Positions 30,082 through 40,263 of a stretch of 44,101 bases of DNA are shown one piece after another. The stretch lies in assembly GCA_043769645.1 (NCBI GenBank), contig JAYVJC010000031.1, forward strand, positions 1-44,101, written 5' to 3'. Below the pieces are notes generated by a model that had not been told where the DNA came from, made no database searches, and saw nothing but the letters and a program-made list of their open reading frames with translations. The first letter of the stretch is position 1. Each line of letters opens with the position of its first letter. Position numbers and translations under genes: made by a program. The stretch comes from JAYUDN01 sp043769645 (GTDB lineage: Bacteria > Patescibacteriota > Gracilibacteria > BD1-5 > UBA2023).

Positions 30082-31383
30082 CTACTTACTCACGTTCATC
30101 TCACTCCAAAATCTCTGACGAAATGCTTCGAATTTCCCAACCAGGATGGCTTCTCGAGATTTTCGAGCGATATTGGTAAGGTATTCGATATTGTGCATCG
30201 AGACCAGCATACCAGCGAGCGATTCTCAAGCGGTGTAGAGGTGTTTCAGATAGCCGAGGGAATACTCCCGTGAGACGATAGTCGAAAGTTCTGGATGGAC
30301 CGGGATTCCCGACTTCTCAAGTGCATACTTGGCATTAGTAATCTTACAGTTTCCATACATGGAGAAAGCGACACCATGGCGGGCGAGACGAGTGGGGAGG
30401 ACGCAGTCCATCATATCGATTCCACGAGCGATGCCTTCGACCAAGTCTTCTGGAGTTCAGACACCCATCAGGTAGTGAGGCTTATCTATGGGAAGAATCG
30501 GGGCGAGGACATCAAGGACGCGATACATATCTTCTTTCGACTCTCCGACCGAGAGACCACCGATCGCAATCCCCGGGGTATCGAGATCCGAAATATATTT
30601 ACAAGACTCGACTCTGAGATCATCAAATACTACTCCCTGGATAATCCCAAAGAGTGCCTGATATGGCAGTCACTCCCCTACCCTTCTCGCTTGAAGTTCC
30701 GTATGCTTCGTCACACACCGATTGGCCCACCGATGAGTACGCTCCATCGCCTTCCGTGCGTACGCATGCGTCGATTCGCCACTCGCACACTCATCGAACG
30801 CCATGATGATATCAGCGCCCAATGCTTCTTCGATTTCCATCACTGACTCAGGCGTAAAAAAATGCTTCGAACCATCTCGATGCGAACGAAAGTGTACCCC
30901 ATCTTCAGTGATTTTCACAAGAGACTGTGGTTTCCGTCATTCCGCACTTGATGCGGAATCTATTTTCAAGAGATCCTTCTGAGTATTCTTCATTCTTCAT
31001 TCTTCATTCTTCATTCTTCATTTATTCTCTATCAGCTGTTTTCCACGAGCTAAGTGCTTCTTTTCCATCTGAGAACCGAGAGAAAATACCTGAAATCATC
31101 CACTATCAGTCAGAATAGGAAGCGGATGCCCCATAAACTGGTGCAGTCACCCGAAGGCTCGAATCGTCTCATGGCCTGGTTCGAGATAGGTATGATACGT
31201 ATTGACGAGGGAAATCTCTGCCCCCGTCGAGAGGAGTTGCTCACGCGTGAGTCCCTTCATCGCCGCTTGAGTACCGACGGGCATAAAGGTCGGAGTATGG
31301 ATGAGACCATGTGGCGTCTCGATAATCCCCGCACGTGCTCCTCCATCGATGGCTTCGAGAGTAAAAGAAAATGGTTTTTTCAT
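30082..31383 (-). CDS. tgt: Queuine/preQ1 tRNA-ribosyltransferase with insertion
   Basis: A 433-aa protein; most bacterial Tgt have about 370-385. It exchanges guanine-34 of GUN-anticodon tRNAs. Motifs present: TPTFMPVGTQAAMKGL, LVNTYHTYLEPG, LTDSGGFQVFSL (catalytic Asp), GADIIMAFDEC, GLPYQALFGIIQG, AIGGLSVGE, HYLMGVGTPEDLV (Gly is TGA) and MDCVLPTRLARHG with the nucleophile Asp. Between FSLG and VKITEDGVHFRSH there are about 47 extra residues, translated from heptamer repeats and a dispersed repeat. The C-terminal zinc site (CxCxxC) is replaced by PELSTIVSREYS; only the later His remains. So it is recognisable but unusual; activity is uncertain. Confidence 0.93.
30935..31019. repeat. Repeat block inside tgt
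   Basis: The piece GTCATTCCGCACTTGATGCG with its hairpin (TTCCGCA / TGCGGAA) lies at 30936-30960. It is followed by five exact ATTCTTC heptamers (30985-31019). All of it is in frame with tgt. Confidence 0.85.
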
Positions 31384-31430
31384 AAAAAATCCGCTATATG
31401 TGCGGAGTATAGGGAAAAAGGAGAAAAAAT

Positions 31431-32867
31431 CTAGGCGAGATCAGAAAGTGCTTTCATAAAGTTTACGACTCTCAGATTGTTATCATCGGTGACGAGTCCT
31501 TGCGATTGTGCGGAAGTCAAGATCGAACTACTTGTATTGTCTCAGTGATTTTTGAGAAAGGTAGTGAGTGTGGCAATTCCGGTTCCGCTTCCAATCAAGC
31601 TTTCCAGTGTTATTCCATCAAGCTCTCTCTGAAACACAGGGTTTTGCTTGAGGAGTATAAATTGCATCACTCTTGCAATATCTTCAGGAGAAGGAGATTT
31701 TCATGGAAGTCTCAAGCTCACCTCCTTGGCAACTCTGGTCTCAACCGCACTCATGTAAGCATAGCCATCTCGCCGAAAGATATCAAGGGGAGGTTTCGAA
31801 AATGATGCATAGAGTCGTATGGCATTTTGTCTGACAACCGGATCACTTGAGTAGATAATCCAGTCATCTCGAGAACCCGCTGCATCTATTTTTATAAATT
31901 CTTCCCCTGCAAGAATATCGATTTTACTTTCAGTAAAATAACTGATTCCATCATCTCACTCCGGAAGGTAATCACTTATAAACTCTACTTTAGAGCCTTC
32001 CGTACTTACAGTATATTGTTTTAGAGCTTCTAGCTCGTTTTCTCTACCAGGAAATTCTTCTTTTAAAGCATTAGTCGCTTCTGCCTCAGCAAAATGTTGA
32101 TTTTTATAGGATTCTGTCGACTGAACATACTTATCCATCGCATCGAAGGTATCATCTGAACTATCAAACGTCATATTCGAAGTTGCTATTACTTGACTTT
32201 CTGCCCCTTCCTCTCAGACGGAATCTTCTACAGCCGGTATTTCCAATCCCTTTTCACGACAAAATGTCTCGAATATATTCTTACGATAGGCAATCATTTT
32301 TGCTTTCTGTTCTTCCTCAGGAAGATGACTTATTTCTTTCTTGTAAGCTATATATTGTTCTTTGTTGGCAATAAGATACTCATTCGTTAGATCACGAGCT
32401 CTAGTTTCGATTTCTTTTTCTTTTTTTTGAAGTTCTTCAGGTGAGAGTTTTACCTTATCTGAATCCTTATCTTTCCAGAGAACTGCGATAAATTTTCACT
32501 TGAGTTTTTCCGCTAGTTCTCCAAAACGTTTAGAAGTTTCGAAGATGTGCATCTCGGCTTCTATTTTCGCGATTTGCGCTTGCTGAAGGACACGAGCATA
32601 AGCTATTTTTCGTGTATCCATAACCTCATTTACTGGAACTCATATTACCAGACCATTCAATATAGTATTCAGATTCTTTTCTTTTGGTTCTGGCCATCAC
32701 AGTCCCCTATCAATGGCATTTTCTCGTAATGCTTCTGCGCTCGCAGGCTGAAAAGGTGTAATAGTCGGTGCAGTTTCATTTGTATTAGGATTCTTTCCTA
32801 TCCCTTGCTCAACCGAAGCTATTTCCCATAAGATCGCTATATGTTTTTTGCCGAAATAACTATGCAT
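31431..32867 (-). CDS. Hypothetical helical protein, 478 aa
   Basis: One table-25 frame with about seven TGA codons. The protein is highly charged and helical: VMDTRKIAYARVLQQAQIAK, EELQKKEKEIETRARDLTNE, KEEFPGRENELEALKQYTVS. It has no signal peptide or membrane segment. The C-terminal third is more globular (SDPVVRQNAIRLYASFSKPP, PSPEDIARVMQFILLKQNP). I recognise no family; secretion substrates or cytoskeletal-like proteins of Patescibacteria often look like this. It ends 48 nt upstream of the tgt start in the same orientation, so the two may be co-transcribed. Confidence 0.7.
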
Positions 32868-32969
32868 ATGACTAGTTTTTTATAGCATACCATATATACT
32901 CGCTGGAGTCAAAAATACTGAATTTCTCGTTTGCAGGAAGTGATATATTCTATATAATCACCTTCATAA

Positions 32970-33010
32970 AGATGGTCATCCCAAGGTGCTCGAGGGATCC
33001 CTTTGAGATT
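32970..33010. repeat. Dispersed repeat, third copy (partial)
   Basis: GATGGTCATCCCAAGGTGCT and CGAGGGATCCC closely match the left end of the repeat at 18266 (TTGTCATCCCGAGGCACTCG then AGGGATCCC). Between this and moxR four heptamers follow at 33064-33091: CATAACT, TATAACT, CATACCT, CATAACT. Confidence 0.7.
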
Positions 33011-33098
33011 GGAGAATAGCGACTTTCATAAAAATTGTCTTCTAATCAATTTTTGCTTTTTCTCATAACTTATAACTCATACCTCATAACTTCTCCCT

Positions 33099-34100
33099 AT
33101 GTCTCCAGAACTCTTACAAATCCAATCCCAGATTCTTGAACTCAAAAAGTCTATCAATACGCATATTATCGGCCAGGATGTCCTCATCGAGAAACTCCTC
33201 ATGACGATATGTGCTTCAGGGCACGTCCTCATCGAGGGAGTTCCCGGGCTTGGGAAAACACTCACGGTTCGAGTTATTGCTGATATTCTCGGTCTCCACT
33301 TTCAGCGAATCTCCTTTACCCCTGATCTCCTCCCCTCAGACCTTACGGGAAGCGAAATCTACCGACCTCAGAAATCAGAATTCACTGTGCGAAAGGGTCC
33401 CATATTTGCCAATATCCTGCTTGCTGATGAGATCAATCGTACTCCGCCGAAAGTACAATCTGCACTTCTCGAAGCCATGGAAGAAGGAACAGTGACTCTA
33501 GGTGAAACTACCTTTGCACTTCCTTCTCCCTTTATCGTATTTGCCACACAGAATCCGATCGAGCAGGCTGGAACCTATCCCCTTCCAGAAGCTGAGCTGG
33601 ATCGATTCATGATGAAACTTATCCTCGATTACCCAAAAAATGAAGATGAGCGGGTTATACTCGAATCACAAAGCAAAGTATCAAGATCTTCTCTTGAGAA
33701 TGAACCAAAGACAACTCGAAACGCAAAACTCAAAACTGGAAACTCTCCCGATATCCTCTCCATTCGAGAAACGACTATGACCTCAGTCCGAGTGGATGAG
33801 AAAATCTATACCTATATCCTCAGTATTCTCGAAGCCACTCGAACTCCACGGAAGTGATATGAACCTATTGCTCCTCTCCTCGAATATGGAGCATCAACTC
33901 GTGCGGGCTTGGCTCTCATAAGACTTGCTCGAGTTCGAGCCATCCTGGAGTGACGTGACTATGTCCTGCCAGAAGATATCAAGTACCTCGCTCATGATGT
34001 ACTCAGACACCGCATAGGACTCTCCTATGAAGCGATCGGAACCGGTGTGAAACCGGATGCGGTTATCACCTATATTCTCGAAAATACGATAGTCCCATAA
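33099..34100 (+). CDS. MoxR-family AAA+ ATPase
   Basis: A 333-aa protein. Walker A is GVPGLGKT, Walker B is ILLADEINR, and GSEIYRP, PPKVQSALLEAMEEGTVT and FATQNPIEQAGTYPLPEAELDRF are the classic MoxR signatures. The C-terminal lid contains YGASTRAGLALIRLARVRAIL (Gly residues, some TGA) and DVLRHRIGLSYEA. MoxR ATPases act with VWA-domain proteins in assembling or activating partners; the VWA gene is at 3110, not adjacent. About 30 residues after VILESQSK (SRSSLENEPKTTRNAKLKTG) correspond to heptamer repeat DNA (33713-33747) and look inserted. Confidence 0.93.
33713..33747. repeat. Heptamer tandem repeat inside moxR
   Basis: Units AACTCGA, AACGCAA, AACTCAA, AACTGGA, AACTCTC lie in exact 7-bp register in the coding strand. 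They encode part of TTRNAKLKTGNS. Confidence 0.7.
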
Positions 34101-34112
34101 GATTCAATAACT

Positions 34113-34718
34113 CTATGCTAGAGTATATACAGCATCCAGACTTGATTCTGCTTTTTTTTGAGAATTTTTTTGCTCTATATCTCCTGCGAGTGCGATTTTT
34201 TTGGCAGCACTCTCATTACTCGCCACACGCTGAAGCTCATTTCCCTGCATTGTCCGTTGTAGGGAAGTAAAAAAACTCTCAGTTTCTTCTTTTTTTTGTT
34301 CCTTCGTACGAGCATCTTGGTCTTGTTGCTGGCTTACGGTCGAAGCACCTGGAGCATTCATAACGCCATGAAGGGTTCTCAAGAGATCATCGTAGAGTTT
34401 TTCTACACGCTGCATCGCTGTTTGATCCATAGATCCTGTACTTTGGTTTTTTCTATTCGGGTTGCTCATTTCCTGTACAAGCAAGTCTTGAGCTAATTGC
34501 AGTTGTCCATACGCTTTACTGAAAGTATCATTTTTCATAAGATCTCCGAAATCCGCACGGAGGGAAAGATCACTTTTTACCTGCTCAGTCTTCGACATAA
34601 GTCATGATACAAGCTCTTCTGTCGCTTTATCTTGATTTTGTGATCAAGACTGGAAACTTTTTTTTGCATCGAGTTCATCAGGAATGTTTTGATTTTCGAG
34701 AGAATGATGGTTGGCCAT
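34113..34718 (-). CDS. Hypothetical hydrophilic protein, 201 aa
   Basis: The protein is Gln/Ser/Lys/Glu-rich and mostly helical, with little hydrophobic core (QLQLAQDLLVQEMSNPNRKN, ARTKEQKKEETESFFTSLQR). Two TGA codons occur near the start (KSFQSGSQN, ELVSGLMSK). There is no signal peptide or membrane segment. No family recognised. It is convergent with moxR (12-nt gap) and divergent from terC. Confidence 0.6.
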
Positions 34719-34815
34719 TGGAATATAAAAAAGTATCATTATACTACCACACTTTCCTACTTCGTGTCAAAATTATTGCATTTTTTATCTTTTTAATACA
34801 ATAAGTTCGACTGAA

Positions 34816-35799
34816 ATGAAAACAAAGAGCTCCATTGCTTCTTCCCTACCAAATAACCTCCTCCCCATGTTCGATTCCTTCTCTTCTGATTTTCTTCACC
34901 TATTCACGGCAGCTGGGGCCTTCGCACTCCTCAATATCATCCTTATCGATCTCGTAATGAGCGGAGATAACGCTATCCTCATCGGTATGGCTACGCAAAA
35001 ACTCCCGCCCGAAATACGCAAAAAGGCTATCCTTTGGTGAGTTGCGGGAGCGACCATACTGCGAATTATTTTTTCACTTGGAGTCGTCTTTCTTTTGAAA
35101 ATTCCAGGACTCGAATTCCTCGGAGCTGTACTCCTTCTCTATGTGGTATGGAAATTTTATCGTGAAATACGAGGAAGCGAACATGGAGAACATGGTTGAG
35201 GAAGTACTGCGACCACGTTTCGAGCTGCTATCCAAACTATTATCATAGCTGACGTTGCTATGTCGCTGGATAATGTCCTCGCAGTTGCAGGAGCCAGTCA
35301 TGGAAATATAGTAAACCTGATGATCGGGCTGGTTTTTTCGATTATCCTGATGGTGGTTGCTTCAAACTATATCGCTAAGCTCCTAGAAAAGTATCCATCC
35401 ATTCAGTGGGTGGGACTCTTTGTCATCCTCTTCACGGCGCTCGAAATGCTCGAAAAATGACTCGGAAAAGTTATCACCACCGATATGGTATTTGGAATTC
35501 CAGAATCGAGTATTTTTACACTACTTCTAATTGTAGTGGTAGGTTGATTTGCTATTCTTCAGTCGAAATATCTAACTCCTGATCACTCAGCTTTTGCTGA
35601 TTGGGCAAAGTCGAATGGAAAAACACTGATGATTACGATTTTTATGCTCCTCATCCTTATCGTTAATTTTGGTGGAAAAGTTACAGACTTTATGTCGTTA
35701 CATCACGGATATCGATATGGATTTATTATGATCTGTGTGCTTGGAATATTGGAAATATTGAGAATAGAAAAGGAACCAAGCAAACAGGAGAAAAACTAG
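34816..35799 (+). CDS. TerC-family integral membrane protein
   Basis: A 327-aa protein with about seven to nine membrane helices. The two TerC signature blocks are present: LIDLVMSGDNAILIGMAT and IADVAMSLDNVLAVAGASHG, each with a membrane Asp. The helices ILRIIFSLGVVFLLKIPGLE, LGAVLLLYVVWKFY and VNLMIGLVFSIILMVVASNY are typical. Family members (for example YkoY-type) are linked to manganese efflux and to metalation of secreted enzymes, while others give tellurite resistance. Substrate cannot be told from sequence. Several Gly in loops are TGA (LWGVAGAT, EHGGGST, EKGLGK). Confidence 0.9.
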
Positions 35800-35884
35800 A
35801 AGCAATATAGATTATAGATTTTTTTATAATAAATTGCATAATATATAAAAATATTATACTAAACATCATTAGTAATCTTTTATA

Positions 35885-36685
35885 ATGAATACACCATCCC
35901 AAGTTGAAACATGCAATATTTTTCTAGAAGATATATTCGAAATTAACTGGGCAAGTAAAACAGCACGTGTACGAACCGATAGTGAAATACTTAAACTACA
36001 TTTTTGATTGGTACCATGAGTGTTTTTGAAAGAGCTTCTTTTACGTTTCTGAATGAAGACTAATTTTTTTGGAAAAGAAGTTTCATTTCTCTGAAAAGTT
36101 CGCGCAGGCTCAGAAATCATGTACCTAAAAGAAGAGGATACGATCTCACTCCAAACGATGGAAAACCGTGTGGTAACAAGCATTGACATAGGACATTTTG
36201 AAACAACCCAGGAAACGACGACCGAGAAAATAGATACTATTTTGCAAGAACCGAATGGCTTAGTTTTACCACATTGAAAACAATTTCAATTAGTTACATA
36301 TTCTTGATTTCATAGCAATAAAAACACTATAGAAGTAGGGGACTCGTTCTCTTGATACTGGGAAATTCCTATAGATTACGGAAGTATTTGTCCAGAATCT
36401 ATACCTGATTCGTTAGTAGAAGAAAGTTGTGCTCAAATGATTGCAAATGCATACAGTAAAAGAAATCCCACATATACATTGCTGTATGGATGATCTGCAT
36501 CGATTAGATTAGCTAATTATTGATTTCAAGGGTGAGAGAAAATCACTATCAGCTGATATATAACTAGTATCCAAGGTAACAATCTACGAGCACAATATAC
36601 TTGCAAAAACTCTAAAAATTTACCTATCTTTAAATGTGAAATTATAGGTTCTAAATTTCCAATGGGTAAATTAGTGAAAAAATAA
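35885..36685 (+). CDS. Tandem hot-dog (FabZ/FabA-like) protein, 266 aa
   Basis: This frame is open only in table 25 (more than 10 TGA codons). Two regions resemble hot-dog dehydratases. The first (about 25-105) has LHFGLVPGVFLKELLLR, like the FabZ GHFPGxPVMPGVLxxEA block with His39, followed by FFGKEVSFLGKVRAGSEIMY, like RFRRPVxPGDxL. The second (about 145-260) has IPDSLVEESCAQMIANAY, like the E-x-x-AQ helix, then ASIRLANYGFQGGEKITISG. The second lacks the catalytic His. A double hot-dog with one active site is a known arrangement, but this assignment rests on motif reading. The stop lies 2 nt from the convergent malic enzyme stop. Confidence 0.55.
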
Positions 36686-36687
36686 TA

Positions 36688-37827
36688 TTATTTCATTGCC
36701 TCCGCTACCACATCAGCTACTCCCTTATCGAGAGCGTCAGGGAGGATATTGATGTCTGATGGATTCTTGACGTAACTGGCGAGCGCTTCTGCGGCCAAGA
36801 TTTTCATCGCATCGGTGATTTTTTTCTTACCATATTTGAGGACTCACTTGAAAATTCCTGGAAAGGCGAGGACATTATTGACCTGATTCGGATAGTCACT
36901 ACGACCTGTCCCGATGATACGTACTCCGGCTCGTTTCGCGACATCTGGCATGATCTCCGGAGTCGGATTCGCCATAGCAAAGACGATCGAGTCAGTAGCC
37001 ATCGTACGAGCCATTTCTTCCGTAAGTGCTCCGGCAACGGAAACCCCGATAAATACATCGGCCTCCTTTATGGCATCAGTGAGGGATCCTGTGTTTCCCT
37101 CAAGATTCGTAAATTCGAGGAGTTTCTGTTTCGAAATATCGAGGTTTTCTCTTCCTTTATAGATAATTCCTTTACTATCACAGGCGATAAAGTGGCGAAC
37201 TCCGTAGATAGAAAGCAGTTTACATATAGCAACTCCTGCAGCTCCAGCACCGTTAAGAACGACCTTGATATCTTCTTTCTTTTTTCCAGTTACTTTGAGT
37301 GCATTGATAAGGCCCGCAAGAACGACGATGGCAGTACCATGCTGATCATCGTGCATCACCGGGATATCAAGCTCGGCCTTGAGTCGTTCCTCGATCTCGA
37401 AACACCGTGGAGCTGAGATATCTTCGAGATTGATCCCTCCGAATCCATCCGCTATATTTTTGACCGTCGTCATAAACTCCTCGACATCTTGTGTCCCGAT
37501 GATAATCGGAAATGCGTCGACTCCAGCGAATTCCTTGAAGAGTACACACTTCCCTTCCATGACTGGCATACTCGCCTTATGACCGAGATTTCCGAGTCCA
37601 AGAATAGCAGAACCATCCGAGATGACAGCAACGGTACGAGACTTGAGCGTATAGTCATAGAGTTTTGTAGGATCCTTCGCGATCTCACGACACGGCTCAG
37701 CAACTCCTGGCGAATAGGCCCACGAGAGATCTTCTCGTGAATTGATATGAGCAATGGCTTCCATACGAAGCTTACCATGAAACTTCTTATGGAGTTCCAG
37801 TGATTTCTGGTAAATATCTTGTGACAT
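36688..37827 (-). CDS. Malic enzyme (oxaloacetate-decarboxylating)
   Basis: A 379-aa protein of the short bacterial type. It converts malate to pyruvate and CO2. Motifs: SWAYSPGVAEPCREI, SDGSAILGLGNLG, MPVMEGKCVLFKEFAGVDAFP, INLEDISAPRCFEIEERL, MHDDQHGTAIVVLAGL (metal/catalytic block), VVLNGAGAAGVAICKLL (NAD(P) Rossmann) and FAMANPTPEIMP. Cofactor choice is not decided. TGA encodes the Gly in GIFK-G-VLKYG (near 36846). It is one of few carbon-metabolism genes here and would supply pyruvate in a reduced metabolism. Confidence 0.96.
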
Positions 37828-37976
37828 AAAAGGAAAGGTTAGTTTTATAGTACAGAAATTTTGTATTTTTTAACTACTAGATTTTATGAATGATTCCGAA
37901 AAAAGCAAAAGATTATGAGAATGAATCTCATATAGAGAATAAAAAAAGTTGGGGAAGAGAGTATTCCAAAAAAATG

Positions 37977-38005
37977 AAAAAACCAGTCAGTTATAACTGG
38001 TTTTT
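37977..38005 (-). terminator. atpDC terminator
   Basis: AAAACCAGT / ACTGGTTTT around an 8-nt loop is followed on the minus strand by a long T-rich run. It lies 19 nt after the atpC stop. Confidence 0.85.
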
Positions 38006-38023
38006 ATTTCGGTGAATATCGTA

Positions 38024-38482
38024 TTATCCTCTATTTCCAGACCCTGATTCTCGGTATTTTTTCCCGAGTTCGTGCATGAGACTATAACGCATGAGATCTT
38101 TTTCGATCGCGATGAGGCGCTCAGGATCGATCGTTTCACTATTCTCTGACTTATATATTTCGACCAGACGCTCAGCTTCTTCTTTTTGAGACTTGATATA
38201 CTCGAGGTCTGAGAGATCATCGTCTGCATCGACCATATCGGAAATAATCGTAACCTGATCGGTACTTACATTGAGAACACCGCCACCTGTGACATAAGAC
38301 TTAGCATGAGATTTTGCACTTTCCTCATACGTGACATTCATAATTCCCGGCTTCAGGGCAGAGAGAAGAGGCTCGTGATGTGGGAGGATCGTCACCATCC
38401 CCGACTCCGTCATCAAACTCACCGAAGTGAATGATGGAAGCTCGAGAACGATGCCCGTCTGGGAAATAATGTTGAGTTGCAT
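38024..38482 (-). CDS. atpC: ATP synthase epsilon subunit
   Basis: A 152-aa protein, slightly longer than usual (~135). The N-terminal beta sandwich shows LNIISQTGIVLELPSFTSVSL, MVTILPHHEPLLSALKPGIM and SYVTGGGVLNVSTDQVTIISD. The C-terminal helical part is longer than typical (LSDLEYIKSQKEEAERLVEI .. LMRYSLMHELGKKYR). Epsilon couples and regulates the F1 motor. It lies 33 nt after atpD in the same transcript. The other F1Fo genes are not in the window. Confidence 0.93.
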   Translation of the reverse strand: MQLNIISQTGIVLELPSFTSVSLMTESGMVTILPHHEPLLSALKPGIMNVTYEESAKSHAKSYVTGGGVLNVSTDQVTIISDMVDADDDLSDLEYIKSQKEEAERLVEIYKSENSETIDPERLIAIEKDLMRYSLMHELGKKYRESGSGNRG

Positions 38483-38515
38483 ACGAGTCTAGTAAGGAGT
38501 TACAAAATCTATTTC

Positions 38516-39919
38516 TTACTTTCCACTTTCTTTCTCAAATGCGACTCGCACATCATCGATCGTTCCTTTATACATAAAAAATCTTTCTGGGATCATATCA
38601 AGTTCGCCATCGATAATCGCCTTGAACCCACGAATCGTATCAGAAAGTTTTGCATAGACTCCAGGTGTTCCTGTAAATTGCTCAGCCACAAAGAATGGCT
38701 GAGAGAAGAAACGTTGAATCTTTCGAGCCCGAGATACCGTGAGTTTGTCCTCTTCGGAAAGTTCATCCATACCAAGGATTGCAATGATATCCTGGAGTTC
38801 TTTGTAGCGCTGGAGGATTTTCTGGCAGTTTCGAGCGACACTATAGTGCTCTTCACCGACGATTTTTGGTGTGAGGACAGTCGAAGTCGAGTCGAGAGGA
38901 TCAACTGCTGGATAGATACCGAGCTCAGAAATCGGACGAGATAGGGTGACCGTCGAGTCGAGGTGGGCAAAGGTATTCGCTGGAGCCGGGTCCGTGAGAT
39001 CGTCTGCCGGAACATAGACGGCCTGGACGGAGGTGATAGAACCATTCTTTGTCGAAGCGATGCGTTCCTGAAGGGTTCCCATATCAGTCGCAAGTGTTGG
39101 CTGATATCCTACTGCAGACGGGATACGTCCGAGGAGGGCGGAAATCTCGGAACCTGCCTGGGTAAATCGGAAAATATTATCCACGAAAAGAAGCACATCA
39201 CGCTTTTCCACATCTCGAAAATACTCAGCCATCGTGAGTCCTGTAAGGGCGACGCGGGCGCGAGGTCCTGGAGCTTCGTTCATCTGTCCGAAGACCATCG
39301 CCGTTTTATCGATGACGCCTGAGTCTTTCATTTCATGGTAGAGATCATTTCCCTCTCGAGTTCTTTCTCCGACTCCAGCAACCACCGAGTATCCTCCGTG
39401 TCCACTCGCGATATTATGGATGAGTTCTTGCATGATAACCGTCTTCCCAACTCCGGCACCTCCAAAGAGTCCTACCTTCCCTCCCTTGAGCATAGGAGCG
39501 ATGAGGTCGATGACTTTGATTCCAGTTTCGAAGAGTTCACTCTTGGTCGAGAGCTCTTCGAATGACGGTGAAGCACGATGAATCGGATCTCTCTGAGTGA
39601 CTACCGGAGCTTCCTGATCATCGATCGGATCCCCGAGAACGTTGAACATGCGACCAAGTACTCCTGGTCAGACCGGTACAGAGATAGGAGCACCCGTAGC
39701 AGTAACCGAGAGTCCACGCTTTACTCCATCGACCGGGTTCATCGCAATTGTACGGACAATATTGTCTCCGAGTTGCTGTTGGACTTCAAGAGTGAGCTTG
39801 ATAGGAGCTCCGTGAACTTCGAGCGCTTCGTAAATCTGAGGAATATACCCATCGCTAAATTCGACGTCGATGACGACTCCGATCACTTTCTTGATACTCC
39901 CTGTGTGTGGTTTAGACAT
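38516..39919 (-). CDS. atpD: ATP synthase beta subunit
   Basis: A 467-aa protein, full length. The P-loop GGAGVGKT, the catalytic GERTREGNDLYHEM and FVDNIFRFTQAGSE, then ALLGRIPSAVGYQPTLATDMG and YVPADDLTDPAPA are conserved. TGA encodes Gly in VPVGPGVLGRMFN (39668-39670). It is the catalytic subunit of F1. Only atpC follows; upstream lies ~780 nt without ATP synthase genes, so atpD-atpC are separated from atpAG and the Fo genes. Confidence 0.97.
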
Positions 39920-40208
39920 ATGTAAAAATTAGAACGAGCGGATTATATGAAGAAGTAGGCAAAAATCAAAGAATTTTTCGTTTAAATTCACTCCTTTTTC
40001 GAGAAAAATTATTTCTTTTACGATTTTTTGATCTGTAACTTTTTCATCTCTTATTCTGGTTGAAGCATACATATTATTCTTGCATTTCAGTTGAGTTTTC
40101 TAAGAGTACAGATGCACGATATCAGAAATATTCTTGAAAGGAAAATATATATCGAATACTATTCGAAAGCATGATACTATAATACGCTAGAAACTCCTTC
40201 GTAAAATC
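39920..40208. other. Region upstream of atpD, no gene seen
   Basis: AT-rich DNA without a convincing frame in either direction. It should hold the atpD promoter on the minus strand; no single element stands out. Confidence 0.4.
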
Positions 40209-40238
40209 AAAAACTCCTCTCATCTGAGAGGAGTTTTA
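40209..40238. terminator. Strong hairpin terminator
   Basis: AAAACTCCTCTCA-TC-TGAGAGGAGTTTT is a perfect inverted repeat with A/T tails, usable in both directions. On the minus strand it lies 26 nt after the micro-ORF at 40264. Confidence 0.85.
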
Positions 40239-40263
40239 TACGAAGATAAAAATAGCAAGGATT

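Noticed and set aside
30985..31019. CRISPR array
   Set aside because: The tandem ATTCTTC units are 7 bp with no spacers; no CRISPR-like repeat or cas gene occurs in the window.
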